A stretch of DNA of 64,000 nt, from contig CM034106.1 of the NCBI GenBank assembly GCA_019914945.1, positions 7,254,001 to 7,318,000 on the forward strand. The letters are read 5' to 3'. The DNA is from Typha latifolia. Taxonomy: Eukaryota; Streptophyta; Magnoliopsida; Poales; Typhaceae. The translations under genes were made by a program, and so were the position numbers. The notes beneath the pieces were generated by a model. It searched no databases. It was not told where the DNA came from and saw nothing but the letters and a program-made list of their open reading frames with translations. This document shows positions 46,463-60,465 of the stretch, piece after piece (positions within the stretch are counted from its first letter, which is position 1; the number at the start of each line of letters is the position of its first letter).

Positions 46463-48954
46463 CTCTTTTTCTCTTCCCTCCTCAGCTTCCAATTCTTCTT
46501 TTCTACACAGTGTTGGGCTCGGCCCGGATCAGCTCTAGCAACGATCTTGGGCTAAGCCCAAAGACTTAGCGTTGTTTTAATTAATCATTTATTTATTTAT
46601 TTGATGTTATTTATTTAGGTTTTTCCTTCTTAATTAATGCAAATAGATTATTTAGACATTAATTATTTTAATAATAATATATTCTTCAATATGATTAGTA
46701 TTAACTGATTTGTATAATCAATGATTAATTAGGTATATATATAAGTAATACTCATTTTTATTTATTTATATCTCTATTAGATTAATATATAGATTTGTAA
46801 ATTATAATTATCAAATTTATATACCAATATTTTTATGAGATACATTTTAAATAATTCTAATAATTTATTATACATTATTATTTTGTAACAAATAAGATAA
46901 TGACTACATAGTCCCTAATTAATCAAGATATAATTTAATTATAATTAGATTCTTATCTATATTTATATTTTATTTATAATAAAAATCTAGCCAATTATAA
47001 AATTAAGTAGAAATTCTAAAATCTAATAAATCATCATATTTTACTCGAACATATTATAATGGGATAAACAACTAACTTTATGTTACTTAAACACTTTCAG
47101 ATCCCGAACCCCTTATTTGAGACCCCATGGACCTTGCTAGCGAGAAGTGTCACATGGTTGATGGGCGGATGTAAGGAATACGTGGTTTGTATCTTCTGAT
47201 CAGTGTGAGTAGTCTTATCCCCTAGACGTCTTTCTCAAATTAGGATATATTATATCTTATGTACACGCATGTTTTGACCTCCGGCATGATTATATGATTT
47301 TATCTAGAGATGATTACAGTCGAGCATATTTTATCATGCATTCGATTATGCTGATTTGGGATATGAGTACATCGGTGATACATATAGAGATGATTAGAGA
47401 TGATTAGAGATGATTCTACTGTTATGATTGTTTACCGAGTTGATATGTAGCATGAGTATGCATGTAATAGATTAGCATGAGTATGCATGTGTTGACGATA
47501 CAGTTAGAGATTACATTGCATCATTTTCTCTTGATTCCTATTCCACCTAAATTCCTGTTATGCTTTGACTTGTTATCGTACTGGATATATGCATTCGATC
47601 TGACATTTAGCAGGAAAGCATGAAATGTGATTGATAGAATAGCTGATAGAAAACATGAGGATACCCGAGTAGGCGCCAGGGTTAGGGGTGCCTGGAGTGA
47701 TGATTATGGTTGCTGATATGCGATATCTCATGGCCCATGTACGAGGTCAATTGAGTCTGTGCGCACAGACAATCAGACACATGCCGTTCGCCAGAGCATA
47801 TGTGGCGAGTTATCCTCACGAGGTTTCTATCAACTATGTGGGGTGCCCGGTCTAGATGGATATTGATACCCTTAGCGGATGGCAGGGTATAATTATATTT
47901 GAGATACTCCTTGCGGATGGCAAAGTATGCTCGGAGCCTTCGGGCATGATGTTGAGACCGGGTACCGGGTGTTGACTGTGCACAGTGGTCTAGTATGATG
48001 ATATTATACCGAGATGTCGGCGATGATCGTGATGTTGAGAAATGCATATGATTTCATTTTTATCTGACATATCTGATTATTGAGTGGTCAATATACATCA
48101 TATATGGTTGCATTTGACATCATATATGGTTGCATTTGACATCATAGCATAGCCATGGTCGGCATGCATCATGTGTCATATTTGATAGAGAGTTATGATG
48201 ATCATATGACATGGATATTTGTTTATTCATTGTCGAGGATTGTATACTTTTATCAGTATGACATATTATCTACTTTTCATTTATGTATTATTGAGGATAC
48301 ATTCATATACTCATTTATGACATGATGGTGCTTTCTGATTCATATTATCCAGTACATGATTTACTCTCTATTTGACATTACTGATTCGGGGTAAGGTCTA
48401 TTCACCGAGCCTTTTGCTCATGACTCTCTTTATTTCTTTTCTAACCCCCTCAAGTATGTGGTACGTGATAGCGACTTGAGAAGATATTTTAGAGCGATGA
48501 TGAGGTGAGCTATAGATGCGAGATGGTATAGATGATAGTTTATATAGAAATTGAGTTGTACTAGTAGTTGATATTTGTACTCTTTTGTATTAAACGATGA
48601 TTTGTATAATACATGTCGAATCATAGTGTACTCTTGTATTAGTTATTTTAGTTGTATCTTGATGGTTTGTTGTGGCCTATGTGGGTCTTGCCAGATTATG
48701 TAGCGGTTTAGTGTATATTATTGTGGACTTGGATATTCATATGTTAACAAGTTTATTTGGTTTATAGTATGATGTATTTGGTGAAAAATTATGTGATCAT
48801 GGATAGGTTAACAGGTTTTATTTGATGATGTCATGATTATATGTGCACAAAAAAGTATCTGTGCGTGATGGGCCCCGCCCGACCTGTCGCGTGCGTCGCG
48901 CGTGCCGTGTGGACGCGTGGGCGTGCATGTGCCGTACCAGGCGGGGGCGTTACA
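45834..48954 (+). mobile_element. Probable solo LTR (3.1 kb) of a Tekay/Del-like retrotransposon
   Basis: It begins TGTAAGAACCCAAC and ends GGCGTTACA. AATG flanks both sides (45830-45833 and 48955-48958), or AAATG if the final A is shared, which fits a 4-5-bp LTR TSD. The 5' part is GC-rich with a long (CT)n run and a (TTTC)n run; the 3' part carries GTC/GATC-rich motifs. No primer-binding site, gag or pol lies between the ends, so this is one LTR rather than a whole element. Its length suits the long LTRs of Tekay/Del chromoviruses (inference). Confidence 0.7.
46084..46170 (+). repeat. Long (CT)n microsatellite in the solo LTR
   Basis: About 87 bases of CT dinucleotide in the GC-rich 5' part of the LTR. 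A second interrupted CT tract follows at 46205-46290 and a (TTTC)n run at 46432-46461. Confidence 0.95.
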
Positions 48955-49019
48955 AATGCCACAATAAAAAATATCTGAATATGCTGGTATTGTTGTTATA
49001 GACATATCTTCAAGTAGGA

Positions 49020-50200
49020 GGTTAAAACTAAGGAATATCTTATTATGGAGATCTCAAGACTAAAATTATTTATTTTGTTGAAGTATGTCATTTAATTTTT
49101 TTGATAAAAGTTAATGTATTATATCAAAAGAGGAACGCAAAAAATCTCAAGTATCAAGGATGATTGTTAGGGTTCTTATACAACAAACTAAGTAAGGGTG
49201 AGAGGATAGACCTAAACCATATATCAAACTTACTAAAGATATGTGGATAGACCTAAGCCACATCGTCAAGAAACTTTGTTCACATATGAAAGTAGTTAAC
49301 TAGCTAGCAAGATTGTTAGCTTCTCTAAAACAATAGGACACGGAGATAAATTGAAAACAAGAGATGAGATGTCATAATATATATAAAGCCTAAGCCGTCA
49401 CGAAGGCAAGGCCCTGTACCACAAAATGTTGATAAGAGTTTAAGAATCAGTTTCAATAATAATTCCTAGACTAAGATCCTCAACTTTCAGTAGAACTAGT
49501 TTGTATGCCTTGACCTCAGTATAAGAGGATCATATGTTGTGCTATGAATAGCGCCTAGAACAAGCGATTGACCTACAAAATTTCTAGCTAGGTAGACAAC
49601 TCCTACTTTCTCATCCAGTTTGCATAATGATCCATCTAATTTTATCTTGATGGAATCATTGTTTGACGCTTGCCATTTCACCCTAACCCTAGCCTAGTTA
49701 GAGATTTAGTGGGCCAACTAAGTGCCTAAAATAATTCAAGGGTCATGACATGCATTTTAAAGAGAAGTTAATTCGAACATATTCTTTTTTGGTTCAAAAC
49801 TATATCATTCCTATCTTTCCAAAGCATCCACATTCCTTTGCCCAAAAGACAATAAATTAATGTAGAAGCCCTTATGCTATTTTTCGGACCTTCCTTAATA
49901 CATAGGCCTTCTCCTTAATGTTTTTAAAATTGAAACTAAAATCCCACATGTTGTTTCATGGCCATCCATATCTCTCTACTCTCTAGCTCTCCGACATTTG
50001 AATAATAGTTCGTTTATTGATTCAATCTCCGTATTATAAATCGAAGCAGAGAGAAGTGGTTGCTAAGGAAAAGCTATGCATATTTGCATTAGTAGTTGAC
50101 CAACCAAATAACTTTCTATAAAAATATTTTAATTTGGAGAGCAAAAGACCACCTACCCAAAGGATCAGTGCGTGTAACCCTAGTGTTCACAAGGAACTAT
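49020..50200 (-). mobile_element. L1-type LINE relic (RNase H-like and zf-RVT-like remnants)
   Basis: The minus-strand frame at 49496-49681 reads KIKLDGSLCKLDEKVGVVYL near its start, which resembles the RNase H (RVT_3) domain at the C-terminus of plant LINE proteins (DGS ... GGV). Further upstream on the same strand, near 50040, the frame NTEIESINELLFKCRRARE resembles the zf-RVT E-S-x-x-x-L-x-x-C tail. Stops and frameshifts break the chain, so it is long dead. Confidence 0.6.
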
Positions 50201-51149
50201 GAGATTGATGTGTAGCTAGAGGTCCAAGTCTAGATGTTGAAGGTAGGGGACAAAGGTAAGGATAAGGAACCAATAATACCACCCAGAATATTATCAAAGT
50301 AAGAGCTAACTCTCTAATAATCTCGCTATATGGTTGTTAATAAAAAATTTTATGATGGAGATTAGGCAAAACCTTCACAAAAGAAGGCCAATGCGAGATA
50401 GAAATATTACAGACCCAAGAATCTGCAACCACGTTAATAGATTGCCCATCCACCATAATTCTAAATATACTCGATCTGATAGCAGTGAGGGACCGATCAA
50501 ATGCTTATAAATAACCAATTTTCAAATTTAGCATGCAGGGGCTTCCAAAGGTTTAACCTACCATACTTGGTCATCATTAGTTTAGGCCAAAGCTTGCTAT
50601 TGACAAGTGTGCAAGCGATATAGATCTCAATTGATTAGGTGAAACATCATTTGCCTAAAGAAACCTCATAGCCACCTAGTTAACTTTGTCCAAAGCTACA
50701 AGGGCACCAAGGTACAACTCAAGTTATAAGATGGTAAAGAGTGGATGACGAATTTAATAAAGGTATCTCTCAGCCTAAGAAATGATGAACAATTTTCACC
50801 TAGCAAAATCTTCTTAACTCTTTTATTGAGAAAATAAAAAGATACTTAGAGAGAGGCTTAAATGGCTGGATTTGGATACCTAGACGCTAGTTTTGTTAAC
50901 AGAAGTTAATATATATATATTAATTAACTTAACCTAAAATGATTAAAGTGCCTTTGAATAAGTTAACCCTCTTCTAACTATTTCTTTGTGACATCAATAT
51001 CTCTTTCTCAAAATCTTTTTTGGTTATCTTCTCTAGATAGTAGTCTTTCTCAATCTTTCTTCTACTATACGACAACACATCCTTTTGGAGAGGCTTCATA
51101 AATTACTATTCTTTCTCTTCATTATGGCTAAGGCTTCCTTGATTATTCA

Positions 51150-51152
<3 letters not shown>

Positions 51153-51191
<39 letters not shown>
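51153..51191 (+). repeat. (CT)n microsatellite
   Basis: Uninterrupted CT run in intergenic DNA. Confidence 0.95.
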
Positions 51192-51193
<2 letters not shown>

Positions 51194-52139
51194 TTTGGAA
51201 AATCTCTAATTTCATAATTGTTTATTTATTAAGGAAGATGATCACAAAATTCTATAATCAAAATAAGCTTCCTTTAAATACTATCTTGTTTATATGTATT
51301 ATCTTATTTCTACCGTTTTTATTATGGGCCACTCCAATAGAAGACAAATTTGGAGAAGAAACTTAATTAATGTAGCGTCAAATGTATAGTATTAAATACT
51401 ATATCTTATCAGGTTGAGTTCTCACTTCACTCTTGTCCTAATTTTAATTATTTTTTAATTTTTTTATATGATCCTCTCTTTAAATCTTTGCATATGATTT
51501 TGCAGCTTCACACATGTTGTTTTATAAATTTTACTAGGATTCTTTTTTCAAAAATTCAAGTAGAAATGTCTAAAACATATATTTTGTTCAAAACCTATAT
51601 ATAAACTACAATCATTATGAAACTATTCAATTAATGCCTTGAAACTCACAAGAAAACCTAGAGAAGGTTTGTCCACATCAATTTCAAATTTAATAAATAT
51701 TATTCGGATTTCTTTCAAAAGTTTTTTCTTACTAATAGGGAATATGAGAAATGACTTTTCTATTGGATATCATCTTCAAAACAAATTCCCATCATTTCCA
51801 AATTTTACATATGATGGGTCCATATGATAATTTTCTTTAATCTTTCTAATCATTTTAATACTTATGTTTGAATCCATAATTTTGCATGCTATCTAATGAG
51901 TCTTAGCATTTTATTAATAGATATATTTATTATCTCGCTCACATGTCCTCCCTTTAATATCTTACTTGTAATATTATTTCACAATGTACTTTTGAATCAT
52001 GGAACCTCCGCGTAGATTGATATTTCACGTATTTTATTATAACTTCATTCTTTTTATTATCTATGAAATCTTCTCTAAATTTGTATACGTTGTCAAATAA
52101 TGTGCTAATAGCTAGCATCAACATCACTTTATTGTGTTT

Positions 52140-52850
52140 GAGTTGTAAACTCATCAATATTATCATTATCAGGTAGAACATCATAGCAACTATCATTTGA
52201 TAAATATTTGGCTTTATTTTAATTCGATGACTCATAAATAATAGAATAAATCTCAAAATAATTTCTCAGTATGTCGAATCTATTTGTTTCTATCTCAAAA
52301 CCATCTAGATTTATGTCCACCAAATAATTCTTAACACTTCTTCATGCATTGGAGCATTTACATGAGGGATTTTCTTCAACAATTATGTTATTTAAGTCTA
52401 TATTCTTCGCAATACTAATAATAGCAAATATCTATCTTCAATGCGTGAAGAATTAATATAATAAATTAGTTAGAACATCATTACGGTAACTGTCATCGAG
52501 TGGATATTCAATTTTATTTGGTACGATAACCCATATAAGTAGACTAAATCTTAACATATCTCTTAAGATGTTTAAAACATTTCTCTACCTCAAAGCCTCA
52601 AGGCCATCTCCATGGTCAATGCCTAAAAAATTAGTAGTATCATTAGTTAAAATATCATCATGGCAATTATTATTTAATAGACATTCAACTTTAATTAATA
52701 TGATGTCTTAAAATTAGTAGAATAAATCTCAATATCATCTTCTAAGATATCTAAATCATTTGTCTCTACCTCAAGACCATCAAGATTCATGTCTATATGA
52801 TAGTTCTTGACACATTCTTCATGCATTGAATCATCTATATACGAGATCTT
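52140..52850 (-). repeat. Three diverged coding-like repeat units
   Basis: Read on the minus strand, blocks near 52650-52850, 52470-52620 and 52165-52370 share the same order of words: a MHEE-like start, an (I/M)NLDG(L/F)E(V/I)ETN patch, then an (E)IYS motif. The best-kept unit reads HEECVKNYHIDMNLDGLEVE followed by TNDLDILEDDIEIYSTNF. Stops and frameshifts separate the units. This looks like a decayed acidic repeat protein or part of a transposon ORF; I do not recognise the family. Confidence 0.45.
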
Positions 52851-55800
52851 TTTTTACAAGTATATATTTTTTTGTTACTGTCACATACATACGCTTTAAA
52901 TGGTCAACCCTACACTAGAACTGCAATGGAAGACTATTATCTATATTTATTCACCCTACAAGAACCCCCACGATATAATTTTATTATCGTCATATTTTCT
53001 TTAATCTATAGAGAAAAAAAGAAGCAACAAACATTAGCATAATAGGGCAATTTACTAATTACCAAAAGATGCATTTTAAATCTTACTAATGTAACTAAAC
53101 ATGTAGATAAATTCCACATAATACCGATGTCTCAATAAATGCATACAAATATGTGGACACATTAGCAAGGTCTTATCTACATTTCTAAAAATATAGTTTT
53201 CATTTCTAATTTAAATTCTTAGTTTATATTGCGGTTTAAATTCATAATTTACATTTCTTTTATATTTTCATTTCGTTGTAGAATTGGAGTGACAATCGGA
53301 GTCCTTCAATAGAAGCATATTAGATATATTTTTGTGGTTAAAAATGAATAATTGTAGAAAATATATTTTATTGGTGAGCAAAAAGACTTTTGAAAATACA
53401 AAGAGGTCATTAGATCAACCAATGAAGAAGTAGAGATCCAAGACAATGAAGGCATATATAGTCCTGCTAGATACAAGAAAATACTTATGCAAAAGATGAC
53501 AAAATTTGTGGTTTCCCTTATGTGCATGCAATTGTTGTCATCCTAAATTTTAAAAGATAAATTTTTAACTATGTTGATAATATCATGACATAGAAAAATA
53601 TAAAAAAATATGCCGAAAATATTAATGCAATGTTTATTATACAAAAGGGAATGGCAAGACTAAAAAAGATGACTAAAAAGAATAAGATCAAATGCCTCAA
53701 GGAAGAAAATTTATATATAGGCGTGATGAAACTAGCTAAGAAATGTTGCTACTATTATGTGGTAGATTACAATAAAAGAGATTACAAAGAATTAGTCTAT
53801 AAATATTCTATAACCATCTATTGGTGCAACTAGCTCATCTAATTCAACAAAAGGAGATCCGAGAAGTAGTAGAGGGAGATCAAGTAAAGGTGAGAGATGT
53901 CGTGGAAAAGGAGTAGGAAGACTTATTCACATCTTTTTATGCAGTACACTATAGATAAATATAGAAATTAAAAGATCTATAATGTGTATTTATTTACATC
54001 TCTAAAAATTAAATTATATTAAATGTGCATTTATTGCTATTTTATTAATTGTTGGTTGGACAGAAAGTTTTAGATGTTTTGCTTTATATTAATTGTTGAT
54101 TTTTTTTGTCAACTACTCAATATAAAGCTAGAGGCCTTCTATTTCATGTTGGTCTTTTCCTATCTATAGGTTAGACAAAAAGTTTGAGACCTTTTGTTTG
54201 TTTATATATAATCAAAAAATGATTGTAAGATGTTTGCAAATCTTGTAACATACTTGTAATATTTTACTTAGACATAGTTTAAAACATGTTGGTATACTTG
54301 TAATATCTTGGTTGTGACTTTAATTTGGAATGTTATTTGAAATGCTATGTAGTAGATTTGATTGATTTTTAATATGTGAAATATTATCTAAAATGTGTAA
54401 TATTATATGTGCGTAATATTATCTGAATTAAAGCCTACAATACTCAAAATTGAAATTTGTGACAAATTTTAGTGGTAAATTTGCTAAATTTTGGATGTTC
54501 GATATTTGGAGTGTTATCAATTCAATTTTTGTAATATTTTTATTGTGACTTGGAGTGACATAATCCTTTTTCATTTGCATTATTATTACCTAAGTTTCCA
54601 TCATAATAACACTATAATTATTAATATAACTATTACACAAGTGAATATAATAAACTTTTATCCGATCATCTTCTCAACCAACTCTAACTTTTTCACAAGC
54701 ATCTCTATTTTTAACAATTAAAGAGGTAGGAGAAAATAAATCTAGAAAACTAAAGTGGTAGATAGAGAATGATTAACCTTGAGTCTAGGTGGAGATGGTG
54801 CCTAGTGCTTGACTATTTATTAGTTAAAGGAGACGAAGGTGGTGACTAACACCTGGTTGTTGGTCGGTGAATGAAGGCGGCATAGGTGGTGACCAATGCT
54901 AGATTGTTGGTTTGTTAACGAAGGAGGTGAGAATAGTGGTCGGTGTTAGGGTGTTAATCTACCGAGGAAGGAGTGAATGTGGAAGAAGATTACTATTTGT
55001 TTAGGGTATTTAGGTATTTAAGTTTTTACATTCAAAATTAATAAAAATATTATGTATTTTATTAACTATTGTCAAATTAAATTTAACCAGAGTGTTTTGA
55101 GATATTAAGCATAAAATGTAGGGGGTCAAAGAATAAATACCCGGATAAGGTGTAAACAATAACAAAAGTTAAATATAGAGTGTTTGTGACCAATTTCTTC
55201 ACTTTATCTAGGTATTTTAGGATTGTTCAGTTTGATTTTGCAAGTTAAAGAAATATAAAGTGGATATAGGTATTAAAAGTAAAATTTTCTTTTATATATA
55301 TATATATATATTTACTATTATGTGAATAACTTTTTCCTAGATATTGTGTCTTTTATAAAAATAATTCAAGCTCAAGAAAGAGTTGCTCGTCTACCTTACT
55401 TACATATATGAATAATAGCCAAGCCAAGCATCACTCTTTTTAAAAACGTGCATAATTTTAATTAATAAAATAAAAAGATTAGTTATGTGATTTTTATATT
55501 ATAAGTTGGAGGTGCAAGAAAGCAATTAGATGTTTAAATCATTCTTTTAATTATGTTTACCACTATGTATGTATGAACTAATTGCAGAGTTTACTATCAC
55601 CTAGATATTATAATATTCTAATAAAATATAAAATATAAAATATAAAATATATTTTCTTTTTTCTCACATAATAACACAAATTATCTAATAAAACCGTATT
55701 TAATCTCTATTTTTAAGTTTAAAGTGAGAAATCTTTAGATAAGTTATTAAACTAAAAAACGCCTCTTAAATATAAGTGGCTTTCTAATTTAAAGATTTAT

Positions 55801-56042
55801 ATAAAAATTTCTACCCTAACACTTAAGCAATTTACTCTATTACATTCAATTTTTCATATAAGTGGCTAAATTGGAAAATTACTTACGCTTAACTAGAAGT
55901 TATTGTCCGATAACTAATATTTATCTTTTTTATTGGAGATATCCAGGATAATATTCATAATATATATCCCAGATCCTTACGGGCCAAGGCCAACGTTCAC
56001 CTCTCCTATTCGTTAATTCATTTCTTCTCTCGCTCGCTCCCC

Positions 56043-59000
56043 ATGGAGGCTAAAACTCTAACGACCCTTCTTCCAATGAGCTATCCTTCCTTATCTCCCA
56101 GGTAATTCTGTAAAGATGCTTCCTTTGCCTAATTGCCCAATTGGTTTCTTCATGCTCTTGTCAGAATTTTTGTTCATTTTGGCACAATTTTCTTCTTCCT
56201 TCACTCGTTTCCTCTGGAAGACGAGGCTTTAAAGAGTAGAACTTTTCTATTAGCTTTTAGTTGGGATTGGGATTGGGATTGGGATTACTTCATCTGGGAT
56301 TGGTCCTTCAAGATATATTAGCTTCTCTCTTTTTCCTTTTTTTCCCCTCCTTTTTTCTGTTTCTTTATTCACTAAGATAGAGCACTGAGAACTAATAGTA
56401 TTCCTCTTTTCTATCTAATTCTGTGGACGTTGAAGTAGATAAGATTCATGGAAATCATTTAATATTGTGTTGGACAAGTCAATTGACAGCATGCATATTG
56501 TGAATTCCACTATTCTTACGACCACCTTCTGTAATGCATTGGCTTTACATTCTATTACTTCATTTCGTCCTATGGAGCTTGAAGAGTTGATAATTTTTAG
56601 TGATTAGTCGTAGATGTCATTCACCGAGTCTGGTTCTGTATGAAATTAGGGTGGAACTAGTTCTTGGATAAAGAGAAAATCAGAAAAAAGTGGATTTTGC
56701 TAGGAATTGGCTAAAGAGAAATTAACATCAGACCTTCTTGGTGTATTGTAGTTCGGACTCCATAAAATCGTGTCTAGACAATTGTAAAAACCCTGCCATG
56801 AGAATATTCTAGGCAAAGAAGAGAGAACTTCTTATTTAGGGATTTGGCCTTCCATTTCTTAGTATGGTTCTTGATTTACATTTCTACATATTATCCGGAA
56901 AACCTAGATTCATAAGTTAGAGTGGGAGAAAAGTAAAGTGGAGCTGCATCAGTATGAAGTCGGTATCCTTCTATAAAACAGAAAATAAAAGGGCTCCAAA
57001 GAAGAAGAGCTTGAATGCCACTCCATTCTACATAAGGGGTTCGTTTCTCATCTTACATTTGTTTCTTTAGTGAATCACATTAGGCTTGTTTGGGTAGTAA
57101 TAATGTTGATAGAAACAGTAAATTTTGCTGTCAAGCAACTGGGTCAAATAGATTAATCAAATGTAGCATTTGATAGCTACAATACTATTGCTTCTATTCT
57201 TTTCTTTTTCCCCTATGGATGGAATTACCTTTAGCTATTGAACATTGTAACAATCGTCGACTCCCTTTGTTAAATTTCTGCAGATGATGAATAGAGATTT
57301 TTTACTTTTGAATTTAATAGGTCTATGAGTAAGTGGGAAGCGAAGAAAATTTGGTTGAAGGACTTCCATTGTGGTTTTGCTCAGGAAGCATCTTGCAGAT
57401 TATCTAGGAGAATATTTCTTTCAGAGTTTATGTGTCTTGGTTCCACAATAGCTTATGCTAATCCAGTTCGTTCTGCGCAATTACAAGAGGCAAAAGATCC
57501 TGATGTTATTCGGTAATGTTGATTATGTAGCATATAAGCTAGTTATTTCTGGTATTATTATTTTTTTGCTATTCCCTGTCATCTGTTAGCATATTTAGTT
57601 ATGAGAATAGCATCAAGGAACTATTTTGTTGCAAGTTCATTACTTTATTTTCTAAAATTTCTTATATTTGGTCTTGAAGTACTCAGGTATCAAAATCTAG
57701 ACGGTGGAGTAAAATTTCAAGGTAATCGCTAATTCTATACTGTATTTATACTTGAATATGTAACTGTTGCTTTATTTTGCTTATAAAGAACTCAACTGCA
57801 TGACTTCATTGCATCAGCTGATATTGTATTTATAATTCTTCTTTGAAGATATTGTTGATGGGGAAGGGCAAGAAGCACGTGAAGGTGATTTTGTCAAAGT
57901 GAACTATGTCTGCCGCCGCTCAAATGGCTATTTTGTGCATAGGTAGAAAACATATATTAAGATGAAGCTTTATACATATATAGTCTTGGGATAATATATT
58001 TGAAAAGATAGAACTCCAAAAACGAAAAGTCCTATGGTGAAATGCAATTATTCACTCTCATACTCGGCATGAATTCTATGTAGCACGGTAGACCAATTCA
58101 GTGGTGAGAGCAGGCCAGTTGTACTTCCTCTGGATGAAAAAGAGGTTAGTAGCTTTTTTCTCCCTCTCATATTGTTTGTAATCAAAGCAAGAATTACCCT
58201 TATCTTCTTCTGTAATATCTTTCTCTCTCTATTATCCTTATGTAATAATCTCTTCTGTGTTTCTAAAGGAAGAAAAGGCTAATATGTTTTTATTGAATGT
58301 ACACTTATTTTTTATGTTTGTCTCAAATTCTACTTTCATTGAACTATTTGCACAGACAATACGGGGTTTGAAAGACGTCTTAGTTGGAATGAAGGTCGGA
58401 GGTAAACTCTTGAACATGTAGATTATAATTGTTAGCATCATTCAGTCCTGGCTGTACTCAAGCATATTCTAAAAGCAGTTGCAGAATTAAGGCCATGCTG
58501 TCTGAAAAGTGTTTGTACTTTCGACATACTTATATCTCAGTGGTTTGAATCATGATTACCATTTCTGCATGGATTTATTTCAAGAAAAAATTGGTTCAGA
58601 GGCGAACTTTCCGAGGAGTTTGCACATATATTGATTCTTCCTTTTCTCCTATATGACTTGTCTACTTTTCATTTCCTTCTTGCCATTCATTTCTATTGAC
58701 TCAAGTAAACATCATCAAGTTAGGTACTTATATAAAGATTATATAGCACCATGCTACCTACAATATTTTCTATATCAAGGATCAGACTGTACTTACTTTC
58801 AGCTACTAATATTTGTCACACTTCCAAGGAAACAAAAGTGTATTTTTGCTTTATCTCCAGCTGTTGGAAGTTGGCACTGTACTATATTTAATGGTAATAA
58901 CTAATTCTCTTGTTGAAGAAAAACAGAAACTGTAAAGGGAGTTAACTGAAATCACTAGATGAATAATAAATTTAATGCCTTTTGTAACCAAAAACAATTT

Positions 59001-60465
59001 TGGTTGATATTATCTTAGTTTGCTTAGGACCACTAGAATTGAGATCATTGATAAGATGTCACTTTGTTTTACTTGCAGGAAAAGACAGTAAGACCTTCTT
59101 AACCTATTTGAATGGGAGCTAACAAATTAAAATCATGTTTAAATGATTCAGTGTGTCGGATTGAATCATCTCTAGTCAATACCATTAAACCCTTACTTTT
59201 TTATATATCCACCATAGAACTCAGCTCACAGTTCTTTCAATGCTCAGGTTTTAGTGAATCCAAGGTTTGAAAAATTAAAATTGGGATTGACCTCTTGAAA
59301 AAACAATATACATCAATTGTATTGGCCGCTCGGATCGGATCAGGCTATTTTTAATTATATAAAATTTTAAATATTATTTAAAAATATAGACCTTTTTTTA
59401 AAATTTTGATAAATGAGAAAATAATAATTACTCACATATAAAACCTAAAAATTAAAAAAGTACTGACTTATTTAAAACTACTGTAATGAAGGAGAGAAAG
59501 AGTGGAAGAAACGAAAAAAAAAAGAAAAAAAACTCTGCCATAGTGAAGGAGAGAGAGAAGAAGAAAACTACAGTGAAAAAAAGGAGAGAAAAAAAAATCA
59601 CATAACTGAGGTCATCAGAATTGGATTTGCCTCGGTGGAGTTTGCCCGGGCTAGATTTTTGCGTCGGAGATAATAGCTATGGTAGAGAGAAAAAGAGAGA
59701 AATAGTGAAAGTGAGAGAAAGAGAGAGAAACTAGTGAAAGAGGATCAGCTTGAATCGGGATCGGTTGATCCCAGCTGATCCTATTGATTGGATCACATGT
59801 GAATCGGGATCGGGTATGGCTGATCCTTCGAACCATGGGTGAATCTATGTCTCATAAATCTAAAATTCATTATAAAGAAGATTGTTGAAAGATCAAATCT
59901 TTTAATTCAAACTGAACATTACCCGGAAGTAATTATCCCTCATAAACTGAAAGAAAATTAAGAAAGATGTAAAATCTCCTCTCTCATACTTAGATGTACT
60001 CTTACACTTTGTGTTATAAATCAAGTTATGCGTTGCTAGATTTACTTATGCTCTGATATCCAATTCTCTTTGTTCTCTCTAACATGTGCTTATTAATATT
60101 GGCCACCATCTTGCAGGTAAGAGGAGAGCTCTGATACCTCCTAAAGCAGGCTACATCAATGAGACCTTGAAGCCAATTCCAGATGAGGTATGCCTTACAT
60201 TGCTCTCGTCCCCCTTGACACTTGGTAAAGGAGCATGCTTTACTTCTGAATCCATACAAGTACTCAGAACTAATAGTCATAACAGCAATAACTAACTACA
60301 AGCTTTACCTCAATATGCATGACTATAATTATAGTGTTGGAAATTTTGGTCGTCCACTGTTTTATATGCATCCGTTTGCTTTCACAGTTTGGCCCGCGGA
60401 GGAGCTTACTATCTCATGCAAATGAACCACTGATTTTTGAAGTCCAGCTTTTGAAAATTCTGTGA
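56043..60465 (+). CDS. FKBP16-1-like chloroplast FKBP-type peptidyl-prolyl isomerase family protein
   Basis: Eight exons join in phase to 211 residues: 56043-56101, 57321-57512, 57687-57721, 57849-57942, 58084-58144, 58356-58401, 60117-60187 and 60388-60465. Residues 1 to about 65 are Ser/Leu/Arg-rich with a hydrophobic end (LGSTIAYANP) that resembles a transit peptide plus thylakoid-lumen cleavage region. The FKBP fold follows: VNYVCRRSNGYFVHSTVDQF, TIRGLKDVLVGMKVGGKRRA, LIPPKAGY, and FEVQLLKIL at the C-terminus. The PRRSLLSHANEPL tail matches plant FKBP16-1, a lumenal or thylakoid immunophilin. Several canonical FKBP12 catalytic positions differ (the Phe-Asp pair reads Val-His, the Trp after VI-G reads Leu), so isomerase activity may be weak. 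It is convergent with the CLO gene. Intron 6 (58402-60116) carries a hAT-like element. Confidence 0.85.
59261..59837. mobile_element. hAT-like non-autonomous element, family A copy 4
   Basis: Left end CAAGGTTTGAAA; right end inverted CATGGTTCGAAG. TSD AGTGAATC (59253-59260) and GGTGAATC (59838-59845), one mismatch. Subterminal GGATCAGC/GATCGGGATCGG words match the other copies, and a GAGA-rich tract again fills the core (59485-59740). It lies in intron 6 of the FKBP gene. Confidence 0.75.

Larger units (their letters stand above)
50201..56042. other. AT-rich repeat-derived intergenic DNA upstream of the FKBP gene
   Basis: No gene is recognised. The stretch contains a (CT)n run (51153-51191), a degenerate three-unit repeat (52140-52850, listed separately), AT-rich sequence with short meaningless frames, a GGTGGT/GGTCGG-rich patch (54790-54990) that looks transposon-derived, and an (AT)n run near 55300. 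The last 100 bases are GC-richer and presumably include the FKBP 5' UTR. Confidence 0.45.

Noticed and set aside
46084..46569. Ser-Leu repeat frame across the CT run
   Set aside because: Microsatellite artefact inside an LTR.
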